A stretch of DNA of 64,000 nucleotides, taken from NCBI RefSeq assembly GCF_020731285.1, contig NZ_JAJFOW010000025.1:38785-102784 (forward strand), given 5' to 3'. The notes below the pieces were generated by a model. That model made no database searches, was not told the DNA's origin, and saw nothing but the letters and a program-made list of their open reading frames with translations. This document shows positions 61,848-64,000 of the stretch, in pieces; the stretch's first letter is position 1, and each line of letters begins with the position of its first letter. The stretch is from Cohnella baijiui (lineage in GTDB: Bacteria; Bacillota; Bacilli; Paenibacillales; Paenibacillaceae). The position numbers were made by a program, and so were the translations under genes.

Positions 61848-62315
61848 TCATCCTTCCAACCCAGGGAAATTGTTCTGCCGGAGCGCCTCGTACACGACGA
61901 TCGCGGCCGAATTCGCCAAGTTCAGCGATCGGACCTTGTCCGTCATCGGCATGCGGATGCATGTTCCCGGATTCGCATCGAGAAGCGCCTGCGGCAGCCC
62001 TTTGGTCTCTTTGCCGAAGACGAGGAAGTCGCCGTCCCGGTAGCTGACATCGCTGTACCGTTTCGAAGACCGGGTGCTTGCGAAGAAAAATCGGCCTTCG
62101 GGGTAAGCCGCACGCAGTTCGTCGAACGAGTCGTAGTAGGAGATTTGAACCGCGTGCCAATAATCCAGACCCGCGCGCTTCAACTCGCGGTCGTCGGTCG
62201 AAAAGCCGAGCGGGCGCACCAGATGCAGATGCGTGCCCGTCGCCGCGCAGGTGCGCGCGATGTTCCCCGTGTTGGCCGGGATTTCCGGCTCCACGAGCAC
62301 GATATGAAATGCCAT
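61848..62315 (-). CDS. trmL: tRNA (cytidine(34)-2'-O)-methyltransferase TrmL
   Basis: 155 residues, a minimal SPOUT enzyme: FHIVLVEPEIPANTGNIART at the start, DFLVFGKETKGLP and the knot motif IRMPMTDKVRSLNLANSAAI at the end. It methylates the wobble ribose of tRNA-Leu isoacceptors. The ATG at 62315 follows AAGGAAG; a longer reading has no ribosome site. Co-oriented with serC upstream, but a terminator lies between them. Confidence 0.92.
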   Translation of the reverse strand: MAFHIVLVEPEIPANTGNIARTCAATGTHLHLVRPLGFSTDDRELKRAGLDYWHAVQISYYDSFDELRAAYPEGRFFFASTRSSKRYSDVSYRDGDFLVFGKETKGLPQALLDANPGTCIRMPMTDKVRSLNLANSAAIVVYEALRQNNFPGLEG

Positions 62316-62384
62316 GTTCCCATCTTCCTTCCTTATTGGGCGACGTTCGCCCATCTGTTGGGCCGCCGGCAGGGGCGGCCATGC

Positions 62385-62409
62385 AAAAACCGCGGCCGTG
62401 GCCGCGGTT
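62385..62409 (-). terminator. Intrinsic terminator of serC
   Basis: Minus strand AACCGCGGCC/GGCCGCGGTT followed by TTTT, ~45 nt after the serC stop. Confidence 0.82.
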
Positions 62410-62452
62410 CGCTCGAAAAGCCGATTCCTTGCATGTAGCTATCGGATCACCA

Positions 62453-63541
62453 TTAACCGTGACGGCGGGCGAAATCGTTCATGAATTCGACCAAGGCGCG
62501 CACGCTGTCGAGCGGCACGGCGTTGTAAATCGAAGCGCGCAGACCGCCTACGCTCCGGTGACCTTTGAGTCCCGAGAAACCTTGGGCTTCCGACTCCTTG
62601 GCAAAAAGCTTCTCCAGCTCCTCGCTCGCGAGGCGGAACGTGACGTTCATGTTCGAGCGGCTATCTTTGTCGGCGAATCCGCGGTAGAAGCCGTCGCTGC
62701 CGTCAATGGCAGTGTACAGCAGGCCCGCTTTTTCCAAGTTGACGCGTTCGACGCCGGCCGCGCCGCCTTGGGCTTTCACCCATTTCAGCACCCGGTTGAC
62801 CAGATAGATGGCAAACGTCGGCGGCGTATTATAGAGCGAATCCGCCTTCGCATGCGTCGCGTACCGCAGCATCGTCGGCACAGCGCCGGCGGGTTTGCCG
62901 ATCAGATCTTCGCGGATGATGGCGATCGTCACGCCCGAAGGTCCGAGATTCTTTTGCGCGCCCGCATAGATGAGGCCGAACTGGGACACATTCAACGGAC
63001 GGCTCAAAATGTCGCTCGACAAATCGCCGATCAGCGGCACATCACCGGTATCCGGGTAAGACTGCCATTGCGTGCCTTCGATCGTCTCGTTGGAGGTGAG
63101 ATGCAGATAGGCCGCTTGGTCCGGAAGCGCGATCTCCGAAGCTTGGGGGATGCGCTTGTATTGGTCCGCTTCGGACGAAGCCGCGACCGCCGTCTCGCCG
63201 AAGAGCTTGGCTTCTTCGATCGCTTTGGTCGCCCAGCTGCCGGTCGCGACGTACGCGCCGACGGTGCCCGGCTTCAGCAGGTTCATCGGGACCATGGCGA
63301 ATTGGGTGCTCGCGCCGCCTTGGAGGAATAGAACCTTGTAGCCGTCCGGAATGTTCAGCAATTCCCGGAGCAGGTCCTCCGTCTCGCGGTGCACGCCTTC
63401 ATAGATGGCGCCGCGGTGCGACATCTCCATCAGAGACATGCCGCTGCCCTCGAATTCGACGATCTCCGCCTGCGCCTGCTCGAGCACTTCCAGCGGCAGC
63501 GCGGCCGGGCCGGCATTGAAATTATAGGCACGATTAGCCAT
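62453..63541 (-). CDS. serC: 3-phosphoserine aminotransferase
   Basis: 362 residues, standard length. The N-terminus YNFNAGPAALPLEVLEQAQ, LFLQGGASTQFAMVPMNLL, the PLP lysine in GLIYAGAQKNLGPSGVTI and LRASIYNAVPLDSVRALVEFM are all diagnostic. Converts 3-phosphohydroxypyruvate to phosphoserine (and acts in B6 synthesis in some bacteria). The ATG at 63541 was chosen for AAGGTGGG 7 nt upstream. No serA or serB neighbours in this window. Confidence 0.95.
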   Translation of the reverse strand: MANRAYNFNAGPAALPLEVLEQAQAEIVEFEGSGMSLMEMSHRGAIYEGVHRETEDLLRELLNIPDGYKVLFLQGGASTQFAMVPMNLLKPGTVGAYVATGSWATKAIEEAKLFGETAVAASSEADQYKRIPQASEIALPDQAAYLHLTSNETIEGTQWQSYPDTGDVPLIGDLSSDILSRPLNVSQFGLIYAGAQKNLGPSGVTIAIIREDLIGKPAGAVPTMLRYATHAKADSLYNTPPTFAIYLVNRVLKWVKAQGGAAGVERVNLEKAGLLYTAIDGSDGFYRGFADKDSRSNMNVTFRLASEELEKLFAKESEAQGFSGLKGHRSVGGLRASIYNAVPLDSVRALVEFMNDFARRHG

Positions 63542-63667
63542 TTGCATTCCCACCTTGTGTAAAATCATGATAGGCTAATCATAACAAAGCGGTCCCCCAC
63601 CAGCAACCGGAAAAACACCCGATCGCGTGACAAATCATCAAATTTCCGAACAAAATGAGGAATGTTC

Positions 63668-64000
63668 ATGGATAACCTTCGCCTTTTCCTTGGAATCGAG
63701 CTGTCTGAGGAGGCATCCCGTTCGCTTGCCGAGCGGGCGGCGCGGATACGGACTGCGCTAACCTTCCGCAGCTGGACGCACCCGGCGGATTATCACGCGA
63801 CGCTGCACTTCCTCGGCGACACGCCGGCGGACCGGCTGGACGCCATCGCGGAAGCCACCGGCTCCGCCGCGGCCGAGGCCGCCCCCATCGCGCTTGCGCT
63901 GACCGGGCCGGGTACCTTCGGCCCGGCGGACGCGCCGCGCGTGCTGTGGTGCGGCCTGGCCGAGCCCGCCGCGCCGGGGGCGCTGGCCGCGCTGCATGCG
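63668..64000 (+). CDS. thpR: RNA 2',3'-cyclic phosphodiesterase (2'-5' RNA ligase family), N-terminal part
   Basis: 111 codons before the window edge. The start LRLFLGIELSEEA and the first catalytic HxTx box in DYHATLHFLGDTPADRL identify the 2H phosphoesterase family (ThpR/LigT). The second HxTx box should lie beyond the edge. Acts on 2',3'-cyclic or 2'-5' phosphodiester ends of RNA. The ATG at 63668 has GAGGA 6 nt upstream. Confidence 0.88.
   Translation, partial: MDNLRLFLGIELSEEASRSLAERAARIRTALTFRSWTHPADYHATLHFLGDTPADRLDAIAEATGSAAAEAAPIALALTGPGTFGPADAPRVLWCGLAEPAAPGALAALHA

Noticed and set aside
1..64000. tRNA, rRNA, T-box or common riboswitch structures
   Set aside because: None was recognised by eye; a covariance-model search would be needed to exclude small RNAs in the longer leaders, such as 14182-14335.

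Overview
The window looks like a chromosomal segment from a high-GC, endospore-forming member of the Paenibacillaceae (Paenibacillus/Cohnella-like). Supporting signs are a complete gerA-type germinant receptor operon, SpoVR and PrkA, a giant secreted protein ending in three S-layer homology (SLH) domains, AbrB/SpoVT-type and AraC-type regulators, strong AGGAGG ribosome sites and frequent GTG/TTG starts. Most of the sequence is GC-rich. The first ~1.65 kb and a few intergenic stretches are clearly AT-rich and hold gene debris. No rRNA, tRNA or CRISPR array was recognised.

Layout. 1-1.65 kb: edge of a pentapeptide-repeat gene, a both-ends-truncated large serine recombinase fragment fused to an orphan ORF, two strong hairpins and a small lipoprotein. 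1.8-6 kb (minus): a four-gene envelope operon, probably for metals (HupE-like protein with an EF-hand, YraQ-type permease with a His-rich loop, its YcgQ/TIGR03943 partner, and a cupredoxin-like membrane protein). 6-14.2 kb: a 2700-residue S-layer-anchored protein with a PHP-type metallo-phosphoesterase core. 14.7-23 kb: an amino-sugar locus (binding protein, two permeases, two SIS-domain proteins, a BadF/GlcNAc-kinase-like kinase, a LacI regulator and a divergent secreted GH18-like protein), with shared operator-like sequences. 23-29 kb: a zinc-ribbon protein, a response regulator next to what looks like an internally deleted histidine kinase, a 2-hydroxyacid dehydrogenase, the adaA-ogt alkylation-repair pair and a methyltransferase. 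29-33 kb: gerAA-AB-AC. 33-40 kb: an acyltransferase and carbohydrate genes (GH172/DUF2961, two AraC regulators, a TIM-barrel isomerase, a Gfo/Idh/MocA dehydrogenase). 40.5-41.3 kb: an intergenic 94-bp tandem repeat with inverted outlying copies. 41-46 kb: class 3 lipase, PLD-like nuclease lipoprotein, small membrane proteins and a DnaQ-like exonuclease. 46-52 kb: RecQ, HelD and a short UvrC homologue. 52-58 kb: SpoVR, a stress-type SDR, a MATE exporter and PrkA. 58-64 kb: a DUF2161 nuclease-fold protein coupled to a Rieske protein, a PLP aminotransferase homologue lacking its Schiff-base lysine, a 36-residue membrane protein, an AbrB-type regulator, TrmL, SerC and the start of ThpR.

How the genes fit together. 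The 14.7-23 kb locus reads as a pathway: a secreted GH18-like enzyme acts on an N-acetylamino-sugar polymer, the ABC transporter imports the product, the kinase phosphorylates it and SIS proteins process the phosphosugar, under LacI and probably CcpA control. SpoVR, PrkA and gerA point to sporulation and germination. The most unusual items are the 94-bp repeat array, the internally deleted sensor kinase, the operator shared by divergent amino-sugar promoters, the lysine-less aminotransferase and the giant S-layer phosphoesterase.
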